DNA from: Aquanectria penicillioides
Lineage: Eukaryota; Ascomycota; Sordariomycetes; Hypocreales; Nectriaceae
Assembly: GCA_003415625.1 (NCBI GenBank)
Contig: PYIU01000001.1
Span: 5,022,746-5,086,745, forward strand
Direction: 5' to 3'
DNA: 64,000 nucleotides
The notes under the pieces were generated by a model. The model worked only from the letters and a program-made list of their open reading frames with translations. It was not told where the DNA came from and searched no databases. A program made the position numbers and the translations under genes. Within the stretch, counting starts at the first letter, position 1. The number at the start of each line of letters is the position of its first letter. This document shows positions 49,092-61,476 of this stretch, one piece after another.

Positions 49092-50633
49092 TCAAGTCAT
49101 GGTAATATTCACACCAGACGGCTGAACAGCGGTTGGATAATAGCCGCTGGTGTTAGACTTGCCATCGAATGGCCCTGGGCGGCGATCTGCGACCTGCGCT
49201 GGCGGATGGAAGATGCTAGGCAGAGTTGCCCCGTATTGCTCATGCTTGACTTTGCCATTTACATCCATCCCGCTGGCCATATGGGATACAGCAGCCTCAC
49301 CCTCGGTGCGAGGGTTGAATAGATCGATACGATCTGTCTGTCCATCATAAATTGACCCTGGATAGTACTGGTATTCCTTGGCGGTCTCGATCGCCTTGGC
49401 ACTCTCGGAGGGGATTATTGACTCGGGGGGGATATCGTGATGGCGAACGTTGTAGAGGTTGCCTCTTCCATCGAAACCCGTTGGGTAGCCCTGCGGGCCT
49501 AGCATGGGATTGGGATTGAAGTCGCCCATGCTGCCGCTGGGCACATATCCTCCCATATTTCCAGAAGAACCCCCAGGACCGCTGCTTTGGCTTCCACGCC
49601 TGTCGTTTTGATAGTGACCAGGTGATCGACCTCGGACAATCATTTTGGCAGACTTCCGCGAGGCGACCTTGATGAACTGGTCGCCGTTGTTCTGGGACCC
49701 AACATCACCCCACAGTTCCACTACTAGCTGATAATACTGTTGAGCAGCCCTTCTTTTGCCGTTGTTTTGCGTGGCTTGCTTGAACTGAATTCGTTCGAAA
49801 GTGTGCTCTGTAGGGTGGGACTGGCTGCCTGGTTGTGTGTTGAAACTGTCACCATAGCGATTGGGGACCCCGGAGTTTGAAAACATTTCCATGTGGTGGT
49901 GAGGGTGAGTTTGTTGGGGCTGCTTGACTCCAAGCCGAACCTTCTCGGGCTTCATAATAGGTCCCTTGTCCCTCTTGGGGGTATGTTGGACGAGCTCAAT
50001 GCTATGCTGTTCGTTGTCGGACACAATAGCTGAGATACACATGGCAAAACCATAGACTTGAACTGGTTGGTTGGATCCCGCTGGCGTGAACTGAATGGTC
50101 ATACCAGGCATGTAAGGGGTCAGTGAGAAGGAGCAGCCACATGAGAAATAGTTCCTTCGGTAGCATGTCCACTCGTTATCTGAGAGGAAGAATCCTTTGT
50201 CAATAATGCCGTTGATATCAACTTTAACTGGAGTGGCGGCTCCATCCTGATATTGAAGGGACCCGAGCATGTGAACGGTCAACAAGGGTGGAATGTTTTG
50301 GCCCCCCCGGTTGGTGAACTGGCTGGAGCTCATAGTGGTCCCCGCGGCCGGGAAGGCCTGGATGGGGCTCGGAGTGGGTGATACCGGATTGCGTCGGAGT
50401 GTGCTTGCAGCAAAAGAAGGGGACCGAGATGGATGCTCCGACGCTCGTCTGAATGATGGCGTTGCCGGAGTGTACTGATCACGGGTACTGATCTGCTGAC
50501 CCGGATGAGGGAGAGCCGTAGTACGATGGTGATGGGGATGGGGATGTGCCATTCCCGCAGAAGATGTGCTGCTGCTGCTGCTGGTTGTGGTCAGTTTTAG
50601 TCTCTGAGGAACCGGAAACCTTTGAATTGCCAT
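49092..50633 (-). CDS. NDT80/PhoG-type (p53-like) transcription factor, VIB-1/FSD-1/XprG class
   Basis: The large terminal exon gives 513 aa from ATG 50633 to TGA. The NDT80/PhoG DNA-binding domain spans about residues 110-345: IPPLLTVHMLGSLQY, NGIIDKGFFLSDNEWTCYRR (to 160), SIELVQHTPKRDKGP at 221-235, and the block with YYQLVVELWGDV and MIVRGRSPGHYQND. The remainder is low-complexity with conserved short blocks (PPESIIPSESAKAIETAKEY, LPSIFHPP, the C-terminal SGYYPTAVQPSGVNI). Members of this family control protease and cellulase secretion, starvation responses, heterokaryon incompatibility or sexual development; which of the three fungal paralogues this is I cannot decide. An in-frame TGA lies 18 bp upstream of ATG 50633, but coding-like frames at 50933-51309 suggest additional 5' exons, so the real N terminus may be longer and the ATG used here internal. 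Confidence 0.88.
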   Translation of the reverse strand: MAIQRFPVPQRLKLTTTSSSSSTSSAGMAHPHPHHHRTTALPHPGQQISTRDQYTPATPSFRRASEHPSRSPSFAASTLRRNPVSPTPSPIQAFPAAGTTMSSSQFTNRGGQNIPPLLTVHMLGSLQYQDGAATPVKVDINGIIDKGFFLSDNEWTCYRRNYFSCGCSFSLTPYMPGMTIQFTPAGSNQPVQVYGFAMCISAIVSDNEQHSIELVQHTPKRDKGPIMKPEKVRLGVKQPQQTHPHHHMEMFSNSGVPNRYGDSFNTQPGSQSHPTEHTFERIQFKQATQNNGKRRAAQQYYQLVVELWGDVGSQNNGDQFIKVASRKSAKMIVRGRSPGHYQNDRRGSQSSGPGGSSGNMGGYVPSGSMGDFNPNPMLGPQGYPTGFDGRGNLYNVRHHDIPPESIIPSESAKAIETAKEYQYYPGSIYDGQTDRIDLFNPRTEGEAAVSHMASGMDVNGKVKHEQYGATLPSIFHPPAQVADRRPGPFDGKSNTSGYYPTAVQPSGVNITMT

Positions 50634-51309
50634 GATGACAATACGGGCTCATTCCACGATTAGATTGTAGTGGAAAGCAGGGGAAAGGCGAATGGTGAAA
50701 GAAACAGATAAGCAGAGATTTAAGTTGGAAAATGGTACAAAACGTGACTTTGGATTTTTTTTTGGGGGGGAGGGGAGGAGGAGGAGGAAGGGGTAGGGGG
50801 AGGGGGGGTTTAGAAGGAGGAAAAAATAGTAGGAAACAAGAAGAGAAAAGAGAGAGGCAAATAAAAGGAAAGAAGGGGAGTGAGAAAGTCTAGTCAGAGA
50901 GGGAGTGAGAAGGAGTAAGAAAACGTACTTGGAGCCAAGACGAGACCGGATGTCGAGCCCTCCTCCAAAGATCTGAGGGGTGGTTGAGGTTGATAGAAGG
51001 CGCCACCACCGTCTTGGGGATATGGTGCAGTGGAGCTGAGGATCGGCGGATGAAAAAGGCTTAAGAGCGACGAGGACTGGGTGGGCTCTAATGTTAGAGA
51101 AGTGGTGTTGGCCTCTTGGGGATATCTGGGGCCTCATCAGCGAAAACGGCCTCAGGCCAGAGAACAACGGTAGCGAGAACGCGGGCAAGAGGTGCGGCCA
51201 CAGGAGACGCTGTATTGCCATTCCCTGGGCTACGGTGTCCAGGTGTCACAGGTTGCAGGTAATACTGCCGCCACTGGCGTGGCACAGGGCCGGCCGACGT
51301 GGTGTTGAG
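50634..51309 (-). other. Leader of the NDT80-family gene: probable N-terminal exons and a 190-codon uORF
   Basis: Two stretches read like fungal activator N termini rather than leader. In one frame, about 51307-51210 contains QYYLQPVTPGHRSPGNGNTA; in another, about 51096-50933 contains SLTLEPTQSSSLLSLF and APYPQDGGGAFYQPQPPLRS. The second ends at a GTACGT donor at 50932. CTAAC-ATTAG (about 51085-51076) could end an intron between them. I could not find splice choices that keep all frames together, so exon borders remain open. If unspliced, an ATG at 51221 opens a 190-codon uORF ending at 50649, 16 bp before the main ATG, which would strongly hinder translation. The tract 50730-50925 is almost pure pyrimidine on the coding strand. 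Confidence 0.5.
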
Positions 51310-52771
51310 AGGCTACGATGATGCAGCAGCTCGCGGCAGTGAGCAGAGAGGGTGAGCGGGAAGGGGCTTGGAAGCGTGTACAAATCCCAGGCGGCACCCC
51401 CGGCGTCGAAGCAGCTACCCATCGCCCTGCGCCCAAGCCACCCCAGAGATGAGAGGGATCGGGCTTGACGGCCGCAACGCGAGCTTTTGGGCTGGGCTGG
51501 GCTGCGCAGCGCTCGGCGGGTGCGGGTGCGTGTGCAGGTAGCGTGCGGGAGTGGTTCTGCAGCAGAGGTGCTGTGCTGTGCTGGGAGGTGAGGTGAGGCG
51601 AGGTGAGGCGCGGTAGGGTGCGGGAGCGGGAACACGGAAGAGAGAGGATGAGTGTGAGGTGAGCAGCTATCTGCTGTTGGAGCTTGAGCTGGATGTGATG
51701 TGATGCGCTCGGCCTGGAAATTTGGGGGAGGGGCAGGGATTGCTTTTGCGTTGCGGGCGGGCGGGGAGAGAGGGAGGCTGGGGTTCGGTTGAGTTGGGGA
51801 TTGAGATTGCGTTGCGTTGCGTTGCGATGTGATGTGATGTGATGCCTAGGATAAGCTAGGACGGGATAACACAACGAGAGGGTTGAGTTGAGTTGAGTTG
51901 GTTAAACACTTGCAACCTATGGTAAGGGAGTGGGTGGGAGTGGAGGTGGTAGAGTCAACCAAAAGAAATTTTGGAGACCTGGTGTGTAAGGTTGCCAATT
52001 CCTGCTCGTTGGTTTGCCGCGAAGAGAAAGGGCTGGAATTGTTGGTTCAAAAAGGGTTGCCCGCAGTAGGGCGAAAAATCAACAAGAAAATTTCCAGAGG
52101 GACAGGGGGTGTTTGGACAGAGGGAGAAGAAAAAAGAGGAAGAGGCGAGAGAGCCGGCTGGTAGGGATCATTAAAGGAAAAAAGTTGTAATGAGGCTGCC
52201 GCTTCTTTTGCTGATTTTTGCTGCGTCAATTGGGAACACCGTACCGTGGTTGTGGCGGATGGCGGAACGAGGAGCGTGTATGTAAAAGGCAAGGCAAACA
52301 TGCGAGGTAACGGCAGGGCAAGACAGGGCAGGGCCTTGGGACAAAGGAACAAAGGGCCAAGAAGCCTGGGTGCTCGAAATCGACCGCTTCCGCCACCAAG
52401 GCATGGGCAAGGGCATGGGCCATTGGGATGGACATGGGGATGGGCATGGGGTCTGATCGCTATTGCTCCTTCACACGGCACCGAGTCTGCAGCTCGCAGC
52501 GCGCGGTACTCAACGTGCTGATGCCAGAACCAGAACAAACACGAAGTAACCTAAGGACCATGCGATAACCCAGAATGGTAAATGCTGAGAGCGAGCTAGG
52601 CAAGCTGGAAAGGGGAGCCTCTGTTACCATAGGCAATTCGAACTGCGAAAAGCAAAAATAAAAAGGCGAGGCGTGAAGCCAAGTTTAGATAAAGCGGCAT
52701 GAACAAACCACGACCTGGACACCTGGATATTTCGACGCTGTGCCATGATTGACCAATAAGGATGATACCAC
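51310..52771. other. Far upstream flank of the NDT80-family gene, no gene recognised
   Basis: A 215-codon minus-strand frame (51874-51230) has Pro/His/Ser-rich, compositionally biased content and is not called a gene. The interval includes GCGTT, TGTGA and GTTGA pentamer arrays at 51808-51900. A distal first exon of the NDT80-family gene may lie here. Confidence 0.35.
51808..51900. repeat. Adjacent pentamer arrays (GCGTT)n, (TGTGA)n, (GTTGA)n
   Basis: Three different 5-bp units, each in three to four copies, stand within 90 bp. Non-coding simple sequence. Confidence 0.75.
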
Positions 52772-52990
52772 TTACCTCATCTCTTCAGTGTGCGTCGCAA
52801 TGTCAATGTAGCCCATCTCGGGGCCATATTCCTGGTGAGCGAACTGCATGTCAGCCCCGGTATCGACGGCAACAATAGTCAGCAATGCCATGCGCAAGCG
52901 TGCAACGGCATTTGATGGTGATGTGACATGGGCTCGGTCAGTCTCTGGCATGGTCAACGTCACTTGCACACCCCCTTTAACAATGATTCC
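52772..52990 (-). other. Exon-like open frame ending at a consensus donor
   Basis: A minus-strand frame of about 70 codons (contains VQVTLTMPETDRAHVT and HQEYGPEMGYIDIATHTEEM) ends exactly at GATGAG|GTAAGT at about 52773. A good acceptor (GCTAAC...TTCGCAG, about 53020) lies upstream, but its three frames run into stops before joining this frame, and no downstream exon is convincing. It could be part of an unrecognised, fast-evolving or decayed gene, or chance. I do not recognise the protein. Confidence 0.25.
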
Positions 52991-55900
52991 TCGGCGTCAG
53001 TGGTCGTGTCCACGAAGTCTGCGAATAATCGTGTTAGCCAGCCGAAAAGAAAGAAAAAAACAGCACTTCTTCATTCGAGATGCAGCCAACAGACAGCCCA
53101 AATGGTCTTTGAAGATAAACGAAGTATCTTGGATACATTTGTTTGCTTGCGCTTGGCCATTTGCTTCGGAGCTCATCGTAGCACTGGGCCAGGCCATCCT
53201 AGCTTAGGCGGCCATTTGGCCAGCTGCCCAGTGCAACGAAATGCTGGGCTCCTGCACAAGGTACCTGGGCTCGGCTCTGCGCTCGTGTGTTGGTGCACCG
53301 CAGTCGGAAGCACGACACCACAGATTTCGTGCAGGCCGCGAAGCTGTTGCGTGCCTTCAATCCTTTCACAGCGCGTTTTCTTGGCGCTGGACCGGCCACT
53401 TCCATGCACGCAGCTAGCTCCTTGTCGACTGATCCTATCACCGTCTCGGCCGGGATCGTCTCGAGAAGCAAACTGGGTCTGGTGATGACTTATAGGAAAG
53501 GAGAAGGAGGAGCAATATTTGCTTCGAGGCCATGGGCAAGCAAGCATGGATAAACCCCTCCCTGTCATAAAAATAAAAGAAAAAAATGTATCTTTACATA
53601 CCTCCTGACATTTTCCAGGCTGAATCACCATTGTCGCTTGTAGAATTTACCACTGGTAGCTGCTTTTGCGTAAAAATGTACCAGTCAAGTTCCCCGAATG
53701 GATGCAAATTGAGAATTCCATTCTTATTGGGCCTGGCTTTTTTGCCGGTCGATAGTCATGGGGTTGCTTGCAAATGCCGATCTCGCGGGAGTTGAAAGCC
53801 TTTCCGCGGTGTCTGACGTGATGGGAACAGGGCAGGCGGAAAGCTAGATAAGAAAGTACAAATGCTCACCTTGGGGATTTGAGAACTCATTCGGCCTTCC
53901 ATGACGCCGCTCTATCGTCGCAAAAACAAAAACAAAAACACTGTCAATACCTAGCGCTGGCCTGTAAATGGCTTTGCCGTAATTCGTTTCTGAACTCGCC
54001 TCCCACACTAAATCCAGTTGGCGCTTTCGTCAGCCAGCAGTTTTAATTTGTGGCGCCTTCTTGGAGAAAGCTGTTGGGATTGGGCGATCTAATTCAAGAC
54101 GATGGGCGGGGGGTTCCTGAAATGTTTGGCTTCGTATTGTGTGTCTGTTGTCTAGGGGGGTCGATGGGCGAATGGGGGATCTTCCCAAATATTTGTTCAA
54201 ACCGACTGCACGAAATCTAAACTGCAGAGAACTCATTAGTACTCCTCTAAATTGAAACAATGGAGGTTGACGATGATGAATTGTGATCCAAGCCTGGGAG
54301 AATTCCGGGAAGATTGAGAAGAGAGCTCTTTCCCCTAAGGTAAACGCGGCATCATAGCAAAGACCGAATACTATCGGCATGCATATTCGCCCTCTTGGCC
54401 CCTGATCTCAGGAGACTTTCAGCAGGAAAGCTTTGTATTGCCTCGTCTCAACTTATAGAGAATTGATTGATTGGTGTTGGGAGACTGCTCGCCCTCAATC
54501 AACAGGACCAGCTCGCACTCGAAAGCACGAAGGCGTGGTAAAATCGAAGTCCAAATTCCTTGTTTCTTTGGTATCCAAGCATATTGTTGTGTCTCACCTT
54601 TATCTTCTCCCCGTAGGTTTCAATGGGCTTCGTAGAATTATGCAATACCTTTAGACTCTACGTGGTTCGAAAAAGCTTGGGTGTTGTGGCCCGCTGGTTA
54701 GGTGACGGGTTGTTCGATGTTTCGTGTAACGAGTTGTCCAAGAGAGGTGACGCCAAAGTCGATGGCAAGAGCCTGATAAACGATGACGATCTAATGAGAA
54801 GACACAACCGCACTGGTGCAGGATCTGGCTGTCTATATACCCTCGCTGCGGCCCGAGCGGTGGTGGCTTGACCCGGCATCACACAGGAATAAGCTGAGGA
54901 GGGCCCGGAGACAGAAGGGGGCGATCGCAAGAACCCGTGGCACAGACCGAGCATGGAACAGAAACGAAGAGTTAAATTTTAGCAGGCAGTCTGCCGACGT
55001 GCTCAAAGAACAATGACAGACTCGGGATACCGGCCGGGGGGGGGAGGCACCTTTGGCTAGAGATGGTTGGGTTTCGCAGAGCCTGAGACAACGGATAGAC
55101 GCAATGGGGGGTCTGATGGGGGAGGGGGGCACTCGAGGACCCAGTCTTTTTTACTCAACGCCTGATTTTTCCTCGAATATTTCTTGTGTACGGCTGGTCA
55201 ATTGGAGGAGTACTGGAAATACTGCCTGGAATCGCCTAACCCTCGCTGATGGCTAGTCGACGCACGCAAAGTCGATTGAGGTGGCTCGCAAGGTGGGCGG
55301 ATCCACCAAGGATAGAGGCAAGAAGCCGTGCTAGATGCAGGACAATACCTCACGCCGACATCATCTCGCCATTTGAGCCAAACAGAGCCCTCAGAATACC
55401 TTGTAAAGTGCATCCTGGAACGAACCCAGAACCTGGCCCCGCCAAGGAGCGACCTGCTCGCCAGCCGTAAACGTCGGTATCAGGATCGCCGACTTGATCA
55501 ATAGACCCACCCGAATACGGTGTGAGAAGGAGATCCTCGAATTGAAGCTCTGACCGAATGCCCAGCCTCCGGGCTGAACAAAGCGTACCCGTACAACTAG
55601 GGAGTGCGGCAATTCCATGAGCGCTGCTCTGAGCCTAAACAGAGTAGCTACCTATTTTCAGTGGCAGCTTGAATGCATCAATATGCGAGCACCCGGCCGT
55701 CAAGGCTTCTACGATACGCCACAAACATTGTCTTTGATTGAAAAAAAAAGGAGCTGGGTTGGCGAGAGAAAGTCGTGTGTACGGGAGACTGCAGACTGAC
55801 GGCAATGAATTGATTGGGCAGTGATGAGCAAGCCATAAACATGGGGTCCCTCCATGTATAGCAACCTTGACCGTAGTGTTTGTGACAAAGTGTTCGTGAG

Positions 55901-57235
55901 AATCGATACCAACACCGACCGCGTCTGATCATTCTCCCTATGTAGAAAATGGATTGACCAAAGCAGATGGACATTGGATTGGGCGGCCCTGTCTCTTCGG
56001 CTGTCGCAGGGGTATTCCCCACTTGCTGGCGGTCCATGATCGCCTGTGGGAACACGGCTTCAGCCAACGAAATACAGAGGCATGAAAAGTAAGTCACAGT
56101 TAGTTGCTTAGGCCTCTGCCCTGCGGAATCCCCACACGCTTCGACAACCGGGTAGCTGACTACACAACGTACTCTCCACCCTGCGAGAAGGATGATCGAC
56201 TGCACCTGTCTGATATACCAGCCATGTCTCGGGCTCTCAACGAAGGGCCGTTCACATTACACAACAACATGTGAGATCGACGAAGGTTTCATATCCATGG
56301 ACAGCGGCTGCATCCTAACGGCATAAAAAGACGCAGAGTCCTGACGCAGAGAGATAATGGCATATGAATGACACCTGGGAAAATACTGAATCCGTTGGAC
56401 CGTATTGAGCCCAGCCCCCCGTGCGGAGCTTACTGAGAATGTATTGGGTCAGATCGTTGGGGGGAGGTGGATGTTTATTGCTCTTGGAGATTGACCAATG
56501 ATATTGACAAGTACCCGAAGGGAATGGAGGGTGGAGTAAGGACTGAAAGTTGGAAGGCAGGTTAGGTTCGAGTGCTAGAAACCTCCTGGCTGCAGTATGT
56601 TTGTGTTTCTCCAGTGGCTGTCCAATAGGTAGACTGCCAACGTGTGTGCCGGTTCCCGTTGACTAGTCGCAAATTGCATTGGTACGATCTGCATATGTCA
56701 ACTTCCCCGAGGAAACAGGTCCCATGCCTCTCCATCAGTTTCAGGCTGCCAACGGGCATAAAGCGGAAAATACCCGGAAGCGCGACATGTGTTGCTCAGA
56801 CCCAACGTACATATTGAGGAGCCAGGCAGAGGCCGGCGCAAACGAGGCCAGAACGAATGGGAGAGGGCTCAACTTCAGATCGGATCGGGCCGTTACTTTG
56901 GAGACCCATCAGGGAAGCCTGGCGGTTGTATAAAGGGTGAACGCGGTGGCCAGCAGAGAAAGCAGTGTGACTAGAAGCCGTTGTTGGCATCGAAGACTTA
57001 GTAATGCTGCGGGTTTGGCCAAGGACAAAGAGTCCCAAGATCGTTTAGCTTGATTCTAGTAAGATCTGTGTACGATGTGACATGCGACTTTAGTCTAATA
57101 AGTGCCATCCATTCGTTGGTTATCGAGGCCGATTTTGGGGGCCGAGAGAGGGCTAGAACTGCTCTAAGCGTGTCGGCGGTCGGGACGAGCGCGGAGACCA
57201 GGGATTGCACATTGCCAAGGCAAGCAAGACACTTG

Positions 57236-57276
57236 ATAGCAAGCAAGCAAGCAAGCAGGCAGGCAAGCAAGCAAGA
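57236..57276. repeat. (GCAA)n / (GCAG)n tetramer microsatellite
   Basis: About ten tandem AAGC/AGGC-type tetramers, with GCAG variants in the middle. Non-coding. Confidence 0.85.
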
Positions 57277-60200
57277 AAAGTGTGCATGTGAGGGTGTGGG
57301 ACAATCCGGGATACTGGATGAAGAGACACGGGCGGATGCCACACTGGGGTGCCGTACTCGGGCTGTGCAGATCACCGTGGTGGTGTCCGTAAACAGGCAT
57401 GCTACCGCACAGCAAGCATCCTTGGATCATCCGAGGCAGGCGAGATTAGGAGAATGGGTTGGGATGATGACCCTGGTCATCGTGCACTTGGTCCCGGCTT
57501 TCTGGGGCTGGCCGCCCCCATGTCATGCCCTGCCATTCCGACGTTCCTGTCACCAGTATCTTCCCCATTACGAAGGGTATTTCGTGGAACTTCTGAGATT
57601 TTCAAAGCCGAGATTGTTTGGACCGACTCGCCATTCGGGACCTCGACAGACAAGGTAGCCAGTGAAGCCGAATCGCTCTTCATGCAGGACGGAACAGCGG
57701 ATGGAGTCTAATTTCGCGACCGGTGTTGGTGCTGGTGTCGGGGCCGGCACCTGGCATCTGGCTTCTGGGCTTTCGCAACGGCCATGTCGGCTTCCTCTCT
57801 GGGTCCGAGATGCGAGTGGAGGATCGTGTCGTCGACGAAAAGAGTGTTTGGGTTTGGTTGGGCGAGAGTTGGCGTGGACAAGCGAACAGCTGTCACGCAC
57901 AGCACACATGCACAGGCGATCCCTCACCGGTAGAGCCTTCCTTCGGGTTCCTCGCTGACCCCCTGCGCTCTGATCTCTGGTCGATTGCTTCTGAGACTTG
58001 GCACGTGCGGCTGGCTTGCCATTGGCCACACCTTCCACACCATTTCCGCGACGACTTCGCTCAGCACTACCGTGTCCCTTCCAAGTGTTGGATATGGCCT
58101 GAACCCAACTTTCGAAGGTATTGCACCAAAGCACGGTACACCTATTTTAGCTCGGTGGGGGGATCCGGACTGCTAGTGGACGTTGCGGGGCACGTGCCCC
58201 AGAGTTTCAGAGCCCTCCCCAAGCAAACCATCAGTGGATCTCCACGCTACTGCGAGGCACGTAGTAGTTCCGAGCAGGTGCCATAGCCACTAACCCAGGC
58301 ACTAATTATCCCGTGCACGACCATAGACGACTTCGCCAACTCCAACTCCAACATCAACAGATCTCTTGTGTCGACGTCTTCCAACTTCAACCTAACGACT
58401 AACCTGAAGAACTAAACCATTGGAGTATCCAAAGCGGACAATTGGTTTCCTTCTAAGCACGTTATCGTATTTCTGTCTCACACGGCGGACATGCACTTTC
58501 ACTCAACGCACCGCTTGCGCGCCCTTGGCCTCGGTGTACACCATTCATTTCGATTGAATGCAATCAAACTTTGGAGGTGAAGCAGGAGAGCGGATGGCGC
58601 TTTGCAGATGCACAAGTAAGGCACCTGGATAGGCAGGTAATACTTGATAACCTAGTTAGGGATTCCGGATTGCCTCTCAAGGACACCGTCTGAGCTCACC
58701 TGGAAACCACAATGCACTCACCTCACTGCTACTTGGCCACCCACCCTGACTAACCCCCCTTGACACATGTTAGTCTGACGCCTGACGCGTAACGCCTCTC
58801 TGAAATCTCATCGAAGCATTGAAACTTGTAGATCTTGATTCCCCGCTGACCCATCCTAATCGGCTCGTGCTTCTTGAAAGCCCTATACAGTCCTCATGGT
58901 TCGACAGAGCCTACCAAAGAGTGCATGTGCTCTAAAATCGATACTCCTCTCCAGGAAAAGGGCTAAGTCCAAGGCGGGCGAATCTAACCGAAAGGTCAAA
59001 GCGGAATCGCAAGGACCAGGCATGGAAACCTAATTACCGTTCAAAGAAGGCGTCTACTTGTTTGCATACGCAAAATCCTTCGCCACTGACCAGATCTGAG
59101 CTTAGCAAATGATAAGGCCATACATGAATACTATGTCGAGCCGGGCATGGACCACATGAACACGAAAAAAAAAAAAGGAAAAAGAGCCTGCGACTTGCAA
59201 ATCATGGCAAGTGCCGCAGTACTAAGCTCATAAGATTTAGATGGCGTTGAAATGTGCCTTGATGTTACATTCAAAATGACCTTCGTCAGGATTGCCTCCG
59301 CACCTGGTCACCCGTGGCTTTTCCAGGCAGCTTCGCAATATGCACAAGAGAGACGGCCGGTTTCAGGTAAGCTCTGGGCAGATGCCAATAAATCTGTAGA
59401 TCGACATCCGCGATCGAAATAGTCCTGCATTTTCGACAGCCCGCAAACAACGGCCGTACTCTAAGAAGATTAGGCCATTCTAGCCTCAAGAAAAGAATGG
59501 AGCAAGGTTGGGGGCCAAGACCATGCAAGGCTCTTCCGGCCAAGAATAACTCCGCGACTCCCATTGTTGTCTTGGCATCGCCTTGATGATCAATAACAGC
59601 CTAAACTCTATTTTTCGACAGCCCCTGAGATAGCACGTACCTTTTGCGCTTTCTGTCAAGTGATCACGCCCCTTCTCCTTGCTGAAAATGGTTTGCAGCC
59701 CGAGTGACTCCTATCATCTCAAGTCAACAAACGGCCTAGTCACTCCACTGGTTGGCCCGAGTTAGATTCATCCCGTTAAACACTGCCATGACTTAAATCG
59801 ACACCCGCCGTGGAATAAACGTGGGCTTTGATAGTATTCAAGTGCCGCCCTGGCAATCCTGGACTGCTGGAGGCCGATGTCACAACAACTTGACAACCAC
59901 TCCGACCCACCCACTAGATTGTGGTGCATATGTGGTGGGTGATCGTTATGGGCCCGGAGCTAAGTTTGCAGGCGGTGTCGAAATGCATGTGGGGACGACA
60001 TCTGGGGTCTCTGCCGGAACAGATAGGACTGCTATTGAGGGGGAAAACATCATGGTGAACCCAGAGACGAGTCAGGTTACCCAAGACGAATGTGCCATGA
60101 AATTTGGGCCCAAGAAATCCATCTTTCCGAATTTGTTCGCTTCTTACTTCCAGATTTGGCCATGGTCAAACAAAATCTCTTCTAGCCTCCCTCTTGATCA

Positions 60201-61455
60201 GACCTGAGCCACGGAAGGGGGTTTTGGTAGAGGGGTTGTCACCGTTGTGTTCAGCTCTTGCTCACGGGTGATTGCCTTTCGCTTTCCAGGGACCATTATG
60301 CAATTTTCTTACCGCACAGTCATTTGAGGGGGAAGACGGCGGCATGAAAATGGGATGAAAGCAGTGATACGTGGCAATGCTCTGGCAGCACGACCTTAGG
60401 CTTTGATGTCTGCTGGTAACCAATGAACTTGAACCGACCAGTCGCTCAACCTCACCTCAAACATCTTGAGCGGCCGATGGACTTGTCACCATCCCTTAGT
60501 CCTCCTCTAATCGATGTTCTATTTCTGCGAGGCTTTCCATCTAGAAGTAGGAATGACGACTGGTCTTGGTAGGAGCCATTCGAAATGCCCCTTTTCAGTC
60601 CGTCACCTTCTGCGATGATATCCTCCTTTCACTCAGTCTAAAATCACTGCGGACTCTTATATGGATAGAATCAATATCGGCATCCAATCGGTCTGTGAAA
60701 GCCCATGATGGCCGGGTGAGCTAGGTCTGCTGGCCTCGACCTCGGTTTCGCTGAGCGGCTGTTGGCTTCCTAGATAGCCCGAAGGAAAGTTGTGACACCT
60801 TCCTCCATCGTGACGAATGGTACACAGATGCGGGCATCCGCAGTTCATGCTAAACCATGCTGAATGACAGTGCGTGTCTCATCCAGGTCATACCGTTAGC
60901 GGTCCACTCCCGTCAGTGTCGATTCGGATAAGCCAACAAAGATCATCTTGCTGGGGCTCAGCGATCGTTGAGAGCATGAGTTGACGCTGACCTTGACAGG
61001 GATGGGCCAACACATAATGGAGGAAGGGGTCACCAATGATAGGCTTCGGGTCTGGGGATGCTTTTGGATGATGTGGGATCAATGAAGGGTGCTCCTCGCT
61101 GAGTGTTGAACGGGGTTCAGGAGGGCCCCGAAAGCGGACAAACTAATTCTTTGCCCCGTATTATCAGGGCATGCCGTACCAGGCTATCTTTGAACGCGAC
61201 CCTTTTCACGAGGCAACTGGGAAAGCCGTCGGGGAGAGGTTACAACAGGCCCAGGTCATCTAGATCGGGCTGGCTTTTGCAATAAAAAAAAAGCCGTCCC
61301 TTAATCAACCAGGCTGCGTGGCCCTCTTGGCATTCGGGAAATGGAGGGCGGGCTGCAGTGACACTGCCATCTGACCCAAGAATGGCATCACGCTCTGACA
61401 CAATGGAAACATCTGAGGCATTGGCGACAGGTGGTTCGCGGCGACCCAAGGCGGA

Positions 61456-61476
61456 CCCCCCCCCCCCCCCCCCCCC
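61456..61476. repeat. C21 homopolymer
   Basis: The longest uninterrupted single-base C run in the window, in intergenic DNA about 1 kb upstream of the last gene. Confidence 0.85.

Noticed and set aside
51230..51874. 215-codon minus-strand frame upstream of the NDT80-family gene
   Set aside because: Pro/His/Ser/Gln-rich reading of simple repeats. It is not continuous with the protein-like frames nearer the gene.
53199..53471. Basic stretch PRKRAVKGLKARNSF reminiscent of a mating-type alpha box
   Set aside because: The following residues do not match the alpha-box pattern, and no APN2/SLA2 or other MAT neighbours are present.
57568..58286. Opposing frames of 187 (+) and 188 (-) codons
   Set aside because: Both strands are open over the same bases, neither shows a domain or a sensible start context, and no splice partners were found.
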